A stretch of DNA of 64,000 nt. It comes from Streptomyces sp. CB01249 (GTDB lineage: Bacteria > Actinomycetota > Actinomycetes > Streptomycetales > Streptomycetaceae). Position numbers and translations under genes: made by a program. Location: contig NZ_LISW01000004.1 of assembly GCF_001905735.1 (NCBI RefSeq), forward strand, positions 434,001 through 498,000. Direction: 5' to 3'. A model generated the notes under the pieces. That model searched no databases, was not told where the DNA came from, and saw only the letters and a list, made by a program, of their open reading frames with translations. Shown piece after piece: positions 16,569-24,545 of the stretch (position 1 is its first letter; every line of letters begins with the position of its first letter).

Positions 16569-16636
16569 GCGATCGTGATCATGAGGTCCGGATCGAACCC
16601 CTTTTGCACTTTCTGTGAACGATCTGTGAGCAACTC

Positions 16637-16652
16637 GCTGGTCTGAACCTCT
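16637..16652. promoter_or_regulatory. Weak DasR-like site upstream of sigma factor gene
   Basis: GCTGGTCTGAACCTCT matches about 12 of 16 positions of the dre consensus. The central CTAGA is broken, so this is a weak candidate, noted because two strong copies occur near 3.7 and 4.8 kb. Confidence 0.2.
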
Positions 16653-16864
16653 TGAGCTGGGCAGTCGCGGTGACCGACGATGACCTTTCGGTTCGTTGCA
16701 ACCGCGGGTCGGGCGCCAGGCGTCTAAGCGGTCACTTCTTGCGCGGCGGGGCGCATGTGCGGGGCATCTGGAGAAGAGCGGGTACGTATGAAGGCATATC
16801 GCAGGGCCTCAAACGCTGTGCCGTATGCGTACAACCCTGACGGGGGGAAGCGTGTCCAACTGGC

Positions 16865-17527
16865 GTGGCAGAGGTTCTCGATATCACAGTGGTGGGCCCC
16901 TTGCGCGGCGCTTCGGTGCGACCGCTCCGACGGGCCCGTGCAGCCGGTGGCATGCCGGTGATCGCGCCCATGCCCGCCGCGCGTCAGACGGGGCTGCCGG
17001 CGCAGCGCGAGGGTGCTGAAGAGAGCGTGGCAGCCGGAACGACCGTCGACCATCTCACCGAAACCTACCGCGCCCACTACCGTTCGCTGCTCGGCCTCGC
17101 GGCCCTGCTGCTGGACGACACGGCGTCCTGCGAGGACGTCGTGCAGGAGGCGTTCATCCGCGTGCACTCCGCGCGCAACCGGGTCCGCGAGCCCGAGAAG
17201 ACCCTCGCGTACCTGCGCCAGACCGTCGTCAACCTCTCCCGCTCCGCCCTGCGCCGCCGCATCCTCGGGCTGAAGCTCCTCTCGAAGCCGATGCCGGACA
17301 TGGCGAGCGCGGAGGAGGGGGCGTACGACCAGCTGGAGCGGGACGCGCTGATCAAGGCGATGCGCGGCCTCCAGAGGCGCCAGCGCGAGGTGCTGGTGCT
17401 GCGCTACTTCGCGGACATGACCGAGGCTCAGGTGGCCGAGACGCTCGGGATATCCCTGGGCTCGGTGAAGGCGTACGGGTCACGCGGTATCGCGGCCCTG
17501 CGCGTGGTGATGGAGGCGCAGGTATGA
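16865..17527 (+). CDS. ECF RNA polymerase sigma factor (SigE family)
   Basis: Group 4 sigma factor. Region 2 (TYRAHYRSLLGLAALLLDD ... CEDVVQEAFIRVHSA) and region 4 (LQRRQREVLVLRYFADMTEAQVAETLGISLGSVKAYGSRG) are clear. The N-terminal 50 residues are Arg/Ala/Pro-rich and the start is uncertain: GTG 16865, ATG 16952 or GTG 17027 are all possible, the last placing the start right before region 2. It overlaps the next gene by 4 bp (ATGA), so that membrane protein is its likely regulator. Confidence 0.88.
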   Translation: MAEVLDITVVGPLRGASVRPLRRARAAGGMPVIAPMPAARQTGLPAQREGAEESVAAGTTVDHLTETYRAHYRSLLGLAALLLDDTASCEDVVQEAFIRVHSARNRVREPEKTLAYLRQTVVNLSRSALRRRILGLKLLSKPMPDMASAEEGAYDQLERDALIKAMRGLQRRQREVLVLRYFADMTEAQVAETLGISLGSVKAYGSRGIAALRVVMEAQV

Positions 17528-18789
17528 CCCGGCGCGGTGAGCACCACGATCACGACCATGAACAGGACCCGCGGCCGGGGGGCCGTAACGGATTCCGGCG
17601 CGGTCCCTCGCGCGGGTTCCCGCTGGACCGGACTGGGAACGGAACTGTGAACCACGGGCCGGAGAACGCTCCGCACGCGGACCGCGACGACGACACCCTG
17701 GGCCTGGCGGCCACGGCCGGCCTGTTCGGCGGGGGAGGCTCGTCCGGCGGGGGCTTCGGCGACGACGGTGACGAGGATGCGCTGCGCCGCATGATGCGCG
17801 GTGTCGTGCAGGGCCTGGAGCCGAGCGAGGGCAGCCTCGACCGGCTGCAGCGCGCGGTGCCCGCCCGGCGGGCCCGCCGACGGCAGGCCCTGGTGGGCGC
17901 CGCCGCGGCGGCACTGCTCATCGGCACCGCGATCCCCGCGTTCGTGCACGTCGCCAACTCGGACGGCTCCAGCACGGCCAGCCCCGCCATCGCCGGCCAC
18001 GGCGAGCAGGCCCAGGGCGGCAGCGGCGACGACTCCGGCGCGGACTCCGGCAACGGTGGTGGCGGCGAGAGCGGTGGCGGTCACCCCAACGGCGGCCAGG
18101 GTCTTCCGGAGAGCACCATGAGCCCGTCCGACAGCAGCGGCCAGGGCCAGGAGGGCGACCCGGCCGGGGCTTCCGCCGACCCCTCCAGAAGCGCGGTGGA
18201 CGCCATGCGCCCGTGCGACCCGGGACAGCTCGGCGTGGAGTCGGCCAGGACCGGCGCGGCGGGTGCCGACGGCACGGTGTACGGGGCCTTCCGCATCGCC
18301 AACGTGTCCGGCGAGAACTGCGCGGTGCGGAGCAGCGGCACGGTGGGCTTCGAGGCGATGGGCGCGGCCGACCCGACCCGGATCGAGGTCGTGCGGCACA
18401 CCCAGGGCGATCCCGCGTCGGGCCTGCCCGACCCCGCCGCCGAAGAGCCCGTCGTCGTGCTGAAGCCGGACGCGGTGTACGAGGTGCAGTTCGCCTGGGT
18501 TCCCAAGGACACCTGTCCGTCCACCGGTGGTTCGCCCTCCCCGACGCCGACCGAGGGCGCGGCCGGGACCGCCGGCGGCGGTGCGGCCGGATCCGGGGCG
18601 GCCGGCGGCAGCGGGGAGAGCGAGACGGGTACGGAGACGCAGTTCGGCGCCGACGGTGGCACCCCCGCCCAGGGCAGCATCTCCGTGCAGCACACCCCCG
18701 AGCCGGGGGCTCCGGTCGCCGCCGCGAAGATCGACAACGCCTGCGCGGGAACGATCTACCGGACGGGCGTCCTGGAACCGTCGTCGTAG
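17524..18789 (+). CDS. Putative membrane-anchored sigma-factor partner, low complexity
   Basis: 421-aa protein coupled to the upstream sigma factor gene. A His/Asp-rich start (HHDHDHEQD) and Gly-rich cytoplasmic part lead to a helical segment (DALRRMMRGVVQGLEPSEGSLD), one membrane helix (about 120-141, ALVGAAAAALLIGTAIPAFV), and an extracytoplasmic Gly/Ser/Pro-rich region carrying a compact domain with four cysteines. The helical part resembles the anti-sigma position in such operons, but no zinc-binding HxxxCxxC motif is present. Function is inferred from context. Confidence 0.7.
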   Translation: MTRRGEHHDHDHEQDPRPGGRNGFRRGPSRGFPLDRTGNGTVNHGPENAPHADRDDDTLGLAATAGLFGGGGSSGGGFGDDGDEDALRRMMRGVVQGLEPSEGSLDRLQRAVPARRARRRQALVGAAAAALLIGTAIPAFVHVANSDGSSTASPAIAGHGEQAQGGSGDDSGADSGNGGGGESGGGHPNGGQGLPESTMSPSDSSGQGQEGDPAGASADPSRSAVDAMRPCDPGQLGVESARTGAAGADGTVYGAFRIANVSGENCAVRSSGTVGFEAMGAADPTRIEVVRHTQGDPASGLPDPAAEEPVVVLKPDAVYEVQFAWVPKDTCPSTGGSPSPTPTEGAAGTAGGGAAGSGAAGGSGESETGTETQFGADGGTPAQGSISVQHTPEPGAPVAAAKIDNACAGTIYRTGVLEPSS

Positions 18790-18795
18790 GAGCGA

Positions 18796-18821
18796 GGGTG
18801 GCCCGTACCGCCGGGCCACCC
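18796..18821. terminator. Bidirectional terminator between convergent genes
   Basis: GGGTGGCCCG, loop TACCGC, CGGGCCACCC: perfect 10-bp stem between the stops of the sigma-partner gene and the SURF1 gene. Confidence 0.75.
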
Positions 18822-18823
18822 GC

Positions 18824-19699
18824 TCACGTCCCCGAGCGGACCTCCGCCTCGGGAACCGACGGGGAGGCGGGCTCCGCGTCCGGGATCAAGCCGAGCCGCA
18901 CGTCCCGGGCGGCCTCGGCCTCGCGCCGGAGCAGCCGGAACCACATGAAGACCACGAACCCGGCGAAGACGAACCACTCACCGGTGTAGCCGAGGTTCTG
19001 GAACGCCTTGAGATCGAGGCCGCCACCCTCCGGCGCGGTGGCCGGCACCGGGCGCAGCGCGGTCGCCTCGGACCGGGCGGCACCGCCTGCGTCCCCCGAG
19101 GCGCCCGCGGCCTTCTCGGAGCCGCCCGCACCGCTCGACGGGAGCGTCACCCAGGCGTCGTACACCTGGTACGGCACCAGGTTGACGAGCGACGCCGCGC
19201 TGATCATGCCGACCTGGCCGTCCGGCAGCCCGCCCGTCGCACCGATCCCCGCGGTGCCCGCGTTCTCCGAAGCCTGGAGGTCGCCGGTCACCGTGACCCG
19301 GCCGGACGGCGCGGGCGGCACCCGGGTCTGTCCGGGCTTCCCGGGCAGCCAGCCGCGTACCACCGGCAGGGCCTTGCCGCTGTCCGTCCGCAGCATGTCC
19401 AGGACGTAGAAGCCCTTCCGGTCGTCCAGCTCACGGCCGGGCACCAGGAAGCGGTCCGCGTACCGGCCGGTCGCGGTGGCGGGCCGGCCGGAGGTCTCCG
19501 TGTCGACGGGCAGCAGCTCGTCGAGCGGTTTGGCGGCCCTGGCGCCCGGTGCGGGCTGCTTCTCGGCGGCCTCGTGCGTGTGCACGCGGTCCTCGAAGCG
19601 GCCGAGCTGCCAGGTGCCCATGAACACGCAGAACGGGATCGCCAGCACGACGAAGAGGTTGATCCCCCACCATCGCGGGGTCAGCAGGAACCGGTACAC
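18824..19699 (-). CDS. SURF1 family cytochrome oxidase assembly protein
   Basis: 291-aa membrane protein of the SURF1/Shy1 family, which helps insert heme into cytochrome c oxidase. It shows the family layout: an N-terminal helix (WWGINLFVVLAIPFCVFMGTWQLGRFEDR, with the conserved GxWQxxR), an extracytoplasmic domain with GRYADRFLVPGRELDDRKGFYVL, and a C-terminal helix (WFVFAGFVVFMWFRLL) followed by RR. Complete length; single gene convergent with the sigma partner. Confidence 0.93.
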   Translation of the reverse strand: MYRFLLTPRWWGINLFVVLAIPFCVFMGTWQLGRFEDRVHTHEAAEKQPAPGARAAKPLDELLPVDTETSGRPATATGRYADRFLVPGRELDDRKGFYVLDMLRTDSGKALPVVRGWLPGKPGQTRVPPAPSGRVTVTGDLQASENAGTAGIGATGGLPDGQVGMISAASLVNLVPYQVYDAWVTLPSSGAGGSEKAAGASGDAGGAARSEATALRPVPATAPEGGGLDLKAFQNLGYTGEWFVFAGFVVFMWFRLLRREAEAARDVRLGLIPDAEPASPSVPEAEVRSGT

Positions 19700-19820
19700 C
19701 CCTCCACGGTACGGTCCCCGCTCCGGCCGACTGGCGCGGGGGCACCCGGAAAGCGGCCCTTTATCCGTCCCCTACGCACCGGCCGCCGCCTCCCTTACGC
19801 GCCCCTGGCCGGTACCTCCT

Positions 19821-21707
19821 CTACGCGCCCCCGGCCGGCGCCTCCTCGCCCTGGCCGACCGGGTCCCCGGGCCCCGCCGGCGACACCCCGGACAGGTGCC
19901 GGCGGGCGAAGTCGAGCTCCAGCCGGACCTGCTTGATCCGCTCCTCCACGACGAGCGAGCCGTGCCCCGCGTCGTACCGGTAGACCTCGTGCACGGCGGC
20001 CCGGTCCTTCAGCCGGTCCACGTAGTTCTCCACCTGGCGGATCGGGCAGCGCGGGTCGTTGACCCCGGCGGAGATGTAGACCGGGGCGCGCACGGCGTCG
20101 ACGTACGTCAGGGGCGACGATGCCTCGAACCGTTCGGGCACTTCCTCCGGCGTCCCGCCCAGCAGCGTGCGGTCCATCGCCTTCAGGGCCTCCATCTCGT
20201 CGTGATACGCCGTGACGTAGTCCGCGACGGGGACCGCGGCCAGCCCGAGCGCCCAGTCGCCGGGCTGCGTACCGAGGCCGAGCAGCGTGAGATAGCCGCC
20301 CCAGGAGCCGCCGGCCAGGACGAGCTTCGCCGGGTCCGCGAGGCCGGACTTCACCGCCCACTCCCGTACCGCCGCGATGTCCTCCAGCTCGATCAGCCCC
20401 ACCCGGTGCTTGAGCGCGTCCGTCCAGGCCCGTCCGTAGCCGGTCGAGCCGCGGTAGTTGACCCGGACGACCGCGTAGCCGTGGTCGACCCAGGCCGCGG
20501 GGCCGGCCGCGAAGGCGTCGCTGTCGTGCCAGGTGGGGCCGCCGTGGATCTCGAAGACCGTCGGGAACGGCCCCTCGGCGGGGGCCGCCGGACGCTGGAC
20601 GAGCGCGTGGATCCGGCCGCCGGGCCCGTCCACCCACACGTCCTCGACGGGCACCGAGGCCGGGGCCTTGGCACCCGGCGGGTCGAGCACCACCGCGCCG
20701 GTCGTGGAGCGGACGACGGGCGGCTCGGCCGCCGACGACCACAGGTATTCGACCGTTCCGTCCGGGCGGGCTGTGGCGCCGGAGACCGTGCCGGTCGGCG
20801 TTTCCACCCGGACCGGCTTGCCGTCGGCTGCGGCGGGCTCGTACCGCCAGAGCTCGCTGCGGGCCTCGAAGCCGTGCTCGATGAGCAACGCGGAGCCGTC
20901 CGGATACCACTCGGCGCCCACATCGCCCGGCAGGTCGATGGCCAGGTCCGTCTGCGTGCCCGCCACCGGGTCCCAGATCATCGGCTCCCAGCGTCCGCGC
21001 CTCTGGTGTCCGACCAGCAGCCGGGTGTCCCCGGCGACCGGCGCGAAGCCGAGGACCGCGAGGCCGAGCTCCTTCGTACCCCCCTCGGTGTCGTCCAGCT
21101 CCGCGACCGTCGTCCCGTCCGGCCGGACCACACGCAGCGCGGAGTGCATCGCATCCCCGTGCTCGGTGTGCTCCAGCGCGATCAGCGTCCCGTCGTGGCT
21201 CAGGTCGCCGACCCCGGCCGACTCGCGGTGCCGGTAGATCTCCACGGGCGCCTCGCCGGGCCGTACGACGTGGACCGTCGTGCCGTCCTCGTCCGTCGAA
21301 CGGCCGATCACCGCCGTGTTGTCCCGGCCGATCGCGAGCCCGGCCGGATAGGACGGGCCGAGACCGGGGGCGGCCGGGGAGGACTCGGTGTCGACGCCGC
21401 CGTGGAACGGCCGGCGCATCCACACCCCGAACTCGTCCCCGTCGGTGTCGTCGAACCACCACACGGCCTCGCCGTCCGGTGTCAGCACGCCGTCCGTCGT
21501 CCCGTTCGGCCGGTCGGTCACCTGGCGCTGCTCACCGGTCGCCCGGTCCCACGCGTACAGCTCATAGGTCCCCGTCGCGTTGGAGACGAACAACGCGCGG
21601 TCCGGCGCGTCCTCTGCCCAGTCGGGCAGCGATACCCGGGGAGCGCGGAAGCGCTGCTCCCACAGTGGAACGGATGCGGTCGTCGGCGAACCAGTGGCCT
21701 CAGTCAT
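19821..21707 (-). CDS. S9 family prolyl oligopeptidase-like peptidase
   Basis: 628-aa cytoplasmic serine peptidase. The N-terminal two-thirds is a beta-propeller (repeated blades such as LFVSNATGTYELYAWDRATG), the C-terminal third an alpha/beta hydrolase with nucleophile Ser in GGSWGGYL, Asp in VNDPRCP and His in AGHGSLV. ATG at 21707 is used because upstream codons lie in the divergent methyltransferase promoter. No signal peptide; it probably degrades short peptides. Confidence 0.92.
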   Translation of the reverse strand: MTEATGSPTTASVPLWEQRFRAPRVSLPDWAEDAPDRALFVSNATGTYELYAWDRATGEQRQVTDRPNGTTDGVLTPDGEAVWWFDDTDGDEFGVWMRRPFHGGVDTESSPAAPGLGPSYPAGLAIGRDNTAVIGRSTDEDGTTVHVVRPGEAPVEIYRHRESAGVGDLSHDGTLIALEHTEHGDAMHSALRVVRPDGTTVAELDDTEGGTKELGLAVLGFAPVAGDTRLLVGHQRRGRWEPMIWDPVAGTQTDLAIDLPGDVGAEWYPDGSALLIEHGFEARSELWRYEPAAADGKPVRVETPTGTVSGATARPDGTVEYLWSSAAEPPVVRSTTGAVVLDPPGAKAPASVPVEDVWVDGPGGRIHALVQRPAAPAEGPFPTVFEIHGGPTWHDSDAFAAGPAAWVDHGYAVVRVNYRGSTGYGRAWTDALKHRVGLIELEDIAAVREWAVKSGLADPAKLVLAGGSWGGYLTLLGLGTQPGDWALGLAAVPVADYVTAYHDEMEALKAMDRTLLGGTPEEVPERFEASSPLTYVDAVRAPVYISAGVNDPRCPIRQVENYVDRLKDRAAVHEVYRYDAGHGSLVVEERIKQVRLELDFARRHLSGVSPAGPGDPVGQGEEAPAGGA

Positions 21708-21758
21708 GACCCCATTCTGCGCAGAACCCCCGACAATCCGTTCGCTTCGTCCGCAGCC

Positions 21759-21767
21759 TGTGGATAA
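21759..21767 (-). promoter_or_regulatory. Single DnaA-box match
   Basis: TGTGGATAA on the plus strand is TTATCCACA on the minus strand, a perfect classical DnaA box, in the 70-bp gap between the S9 peptidase and methyltransferase genes. A lone 9-mer may be coincidental. Confidence 0.35.
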
Positions 21768-21777
21768 CCTCGCGCAC

Positions 21778-22614
21778 ATGTCCACCGCTCCGATACCGCC
21801 CGACTGGCGCGAGGCCAACCGCAGGATGTGGGATGAGCGTGTGCCCATCCATGCAGGCGGTGACTTCTACGACCTGGGCTCCTTCCGCGCGGGGAAGGAC
21901 GCCCTGAGGCCCTTCGAGCTGGCCGAGGTCGGTGATGTGACCGGCCGGTCGCTGCTGCACCTGCAGTGCCACATCGGACTCGACACGCTCTCCTGGGCGC
22001 GGCACGGCGCGGCGCAGGTCGTCGGCCTGGACTTCTCCGAACCGGCCGTCGAGACCGCCCGCGCCCTCGCCGAGGACCTGGGGCTCGGCCCCGACCGCGC
22101 GGCCTTCGTCGCCGCCGACGTGTACGACGCGGCCCAGGCCGTGCCGGATTCCTCGTACGACATCGTCTATACGGGCGTCGGCGCGCTGAACTGGCTGCCC
22201 GACATCGAGCGCTGGGCCGAGACGGCTGCGTCGCTGGTGAAGCCCGGTGGCTTCCTCTACCTCGCGGAGTTCCATCCGCTCACGGACTGCCTGGACGACG
22301 AGACGGGTTCGCGGATCGTGCACGACTACTTCAGCCGCGAGGCATGGGTGGACGAGACACCGGGTACGTACGCGGACTTCGATGCCCCGACCGTCCACAA
22401 CCGCAGCGTCGAGTGGCAGCACCCGGTGGGCAGCGTGGTGTCGGCGCTGGCCGCCGCCGGTCTGCGGATCGAATTCCTCCACGAGCACGATGTCTCGCTT
22501 TTCGCGCGTTTCCCGGTCCTGAAACGAGGCGGGGACGACTTCTTCCGCTTCCCGTCGGACCGTCCGCGCATCCCGCTGATGTACTCCCTCAAGGCCACCC
22601 GCCCGGCGGCCTGA
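21778..22614 (+). CDS. SAM-dependent methyltransferase
   Basis: 278-aa class I methyltransferase. SAM-binding motif I is LLHLQCHIGLDTLSWARHG, followed by VVGLDFS and the acidic YDIVYTGVGALNWLPDIERW motif. The target cannot be inferred; the fold resembles small-molecule methyltransferases. There is no good Shine-Dalgarno before ATG 21778, so it may be leaderless or weakly translated. Divergent from the S9 peptidase gene. Confidence 0.88.
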   Translation: MSTAPIPPDWREANRRMWDERVPIHAGGDFYDLGSFRAGKDALRPFELAEVGDVTGRSLLHLQCHIGLDTLSWARHGAAQVVGLDFSEPAVETARALAEDLGLGPDRAAFVAADVYDAAQAVPDSSYDIVYTGVGALNWLPDIERWAETAASLVKPGGFLYLAEFHPLTDCLDDETGSRIVHDYFSREAWVDETPGTYADFDAPTVHNRSVEWQHPVGSVVSALAAAGLRIEFLHEHDVSLFARFPVLKRGGDDFFRFPSDRPRIPLMYSLKATRPAA

Positions 22615-22621
22615 CGGTGGA

Positions 22622-22652
22622 GCGGCGCCCCGGCTCTCCACCGGGGCGCCGC
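22622..22652. terminator. Bidirectional terminator
   Basis: GCGGCGCCCCGG, 7-nt loop, CCGGGGCGCCGC: a 12-bp perfect stem between the convergent methyltransferase and SGNH lipase genes. Confidence 0.88.
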
Positions 22653-22659
22653 CTCCGTG

Positions 22660-23466
22660 TTACGCCGCCGAGCGGAACGCCGGCAGGTAGCCGCCGGACT
22701 GACCCTCGGGCTTGGGGTGGTACGAGTTGGAGACCGGGATCGAGACGCTGTGCAGCCACGGGTCTCCGGAGCACAGCTCGTGCCCGGTGAACTCGTCGGC
22801 GACCCCGGAGAAGGTGAACCCGGCGTTCGCCGCCTGCTTGGCGATGACACCGTTCAGCACGTCGGACGCGTTGTTGATGGCCGTACGCGCCTTGTCGGAC
22901 AGGCCGACGACGCAGCTCCCGCCGATCTTGTAGAAGCGCGGGTACCCCAGCACCACGACATGGGCCTGCGGCGCCTTGGAGTGGATGGAGGAGTACAGCG
23001 AACTCAGCCCTGACGGCAGGGTGTTGTTCATCTTCCCGACGGCCGCGTTCACGGCCGAGATGCAGGCGGACTCGCCGGACAGTACGCAGTCCTGCATGAC
23101 ATCGGCGAACCCGACGTCATTGCCGCCCGCGGTGACGCTCACCAGCGAGGTAGACGAGCTGAGCGCCCCGAGCTGACCACTGGCCACGGTGCTCGAGGTG
23201 GCGCCCGAACAGGCGACGAAGGTGAACGAGGACGGCGAGTTCGCCGCCGCCCAGAGGTACGGGTACGCCTTGGTGCTGCGCTTGCAGTCACCGCTGTCGG
23301 ACAGATAGCTTCCCGCGCCGACACCGGACGAGTACGAATCGCCCAGGGCGACGTACCCGCCGGCGGCGGCCGAGGAGGACGCCGAAGCCGGCTGGGCGAT
23401 CCCCAGAGCGGCAGCGGCGGCGAGGAGCAGAGTGGATGCGGACGCCCAGAATCTCCGTACTGACAT
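22660..23466 (-). CDS. Secreted SGNH/GDSL lipase-esterase
   Basis: 268-aa extracellular hydrolase. Signal peptide MSVRRFWASASTLLLAAAA through ASA, then the SGNH blocks: GDSYSSG (nucleophile Ser), the block II region with SGATSS, GGNDVGF (Asn) and a C-terminal YHPKPEG (catalytic His). Six cysteines can form three disulfides. It resembles the S. rimosus/S. coelicolor secreted lipase type. ATG follows GGAGGG. Confidence 0.95.
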   Translation of the reverse strand: MSVRRFWASASTLLLAAAAALGIAQPASASSSAAAGGYVALGDSYSSGVGAGSYLSDSGDCKRSTKAYPYLWAAANSPSSFTFVACSGATSSTVASGQLGALSSSTSLVSVTAGGNDVGFADVMQDCVLSGESACISAVNAAVGKMNNTLPSGLSSLYSSIHSKAPQAHVVVLGYPRFYKIGGSCVVGLSDKARTAINNASDVLNGVIAKQAANAGFTFSGVADEFTGHELCSGDPWLHSVSIPVSNSYHPKPEGQSGGYLPAFRSAA

Positions 23467-23870
23467 AGCTGTCAGCCCTCCGAAGTGTGGGGGGTGGGTG
23501 GGGGGTTGAGTGAGCGGTCCCTGTTGTAGCAGCTACCGGTACCAGTCGGTAATAGCTCTGCGAGAACCCGCCTGAATTGCCCGAATGATCGGTCGGCAGT
23601 CGTAGCTCCGCGCGTAGATAAACCCACAACTGCCCCTGAAATAAAGGTTCTAGAGCACTTGCTCCGCTACTTCGCAGGGGTGCCCTCTTCGGGGTTCCGA
23701 GCCCCGGGTGGCGTCTGTACCGGTCGAGTCGTGCCGCGTCATCGCTTCCTCGGCGTTCATCAGATCGGGGGAAGTGGATCTCGTTCCGTAGCTCGGATCG
23801 TCACTTGCGATTACTCTCAGTGACATTGCTGCTGACCAACGGCTGCCGGAGATCGGGGGAACCGCTCGCC
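23467..23870. other. Intergenic region between SGNH lipase and ABC exporter
   Basis: 404 bp with divergent promoters. It is less GC-rich around 23520-23650. A minus-strand frame (23650-23760, 36 residues, MNAEEAMTRHDSTGTDATRG...) has mediocre codon bias and no Shine-Dalgarno, so it is not called as a gene. No precursor peptide for the exporter could be recognised. Confidence 0.35.
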
Positions 23871-24545
23871 ATGGACGCCATCCTTCGCGCCACGGGCCTG
23901 GAGTTGAGCTATGGCTCACAACGCGCTGTGTCCGGAGTGGACTTCACGCTGAGGGCAGGTGAGGTGTGTGCGATCACGGGCAGCAGTGGATCAGGGAAGT
24001 CCTCGCTCCTCCACTGTCTGGCCGGGGTCGTGGCGCCCACGCGAGGGGACGTCTACTTCGGCGGAGTGGGGTTCCGGAGCCTCGGGGACGACGAGCTGAG
24101 CGCTGTGCGCCGAGAGCGGTTCGGGTTCGTCTTCCAGTACGGGGAACTGCTTCCGGAGCTGACCGTCGAGGAGAACGCCGCCCTTCCGCTGCGGCTGGCC
24201 GGGCGACGCAAGGCGGCTGCGCACGACGTGGCGGGGGAGGTGCTCGGCCGGCTGGGCCTCGCCGAGCTGCGGCAGCGCAGGACTTCGCAGATCTCGGGAG
24301 GCCAGAGCCAGCGGGTCGCGGTGGCCAGGGCGCTCGTCCACCGCCCCGCCGTGGTCTTCGCAGACGAGCCGACAGGTGCTCTCGACAGTGCCAACGCCGA
24401 TGCGGTGCTGGAGGAGTTCCTGAACCTGGCGCGCTCCCAGGGCACCGCCGTGATCATGGTGACCCACGATGCCGCGGTGGCCGCCCGCGCCGACACTCGG
24501 TACACCATGACCGACGGTGCCCTGACCAGGCAGGCAGCGGCGTGA
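23871..24545 (+). CDS. ABC transporter ATP-binding protein (MacB/LolD type)
   Basis: 224-aa ATPase: Walker A GSSGSGKSS, Q-loop FVFQYGELLPELTVEEN, signature ISGGQSQR, Walker B VVFADEPTGALDS and H-loop MVTHD. The FADEPTGALDS form is typical of MacB/LolD/FtsE proteins that drive FtsX-like permeases. ATG at 23871 follows GGGGGAACC; an upstream TTG would add 22 poorly conserved residues. It overlaps the permease gene by 4 bp (GTGA), forming one transporter. Confidence 0.95.
   Translation: MDAILRATGLELSYGSQRAVSGVDFTLRAGEVCAITGSSGSGKSSLLHCLAGVVAPTRGDVYFGGVGFRSLGDDELSAVRRERFGFVFQYGELLPELTVEENAALPLRLAGRRKAAAHDVAGEVLGRLGLAELRQRRTSQISGGQSQRVAVARALVHRPAVVFADEPTGALDSANADAVLEEFLNLARSQGTAVIMVTHDAAVAARADTRYTMTDGALTRQAAA

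Noticed and set aside
19700..19820. Repeats of CTCCTCTACGCGCCCC-like sequence
   Set aside because: The similarity is limited to GC-rich low-complexity stretches at the end of the S9 peptidase gene.
23650..23760. 36-residue minus-strand peptide as exporter substrate or gene remnant
   Set aside because: No Shine-Dalgarno, mediocre codon bias and no leader-peptide pattern.
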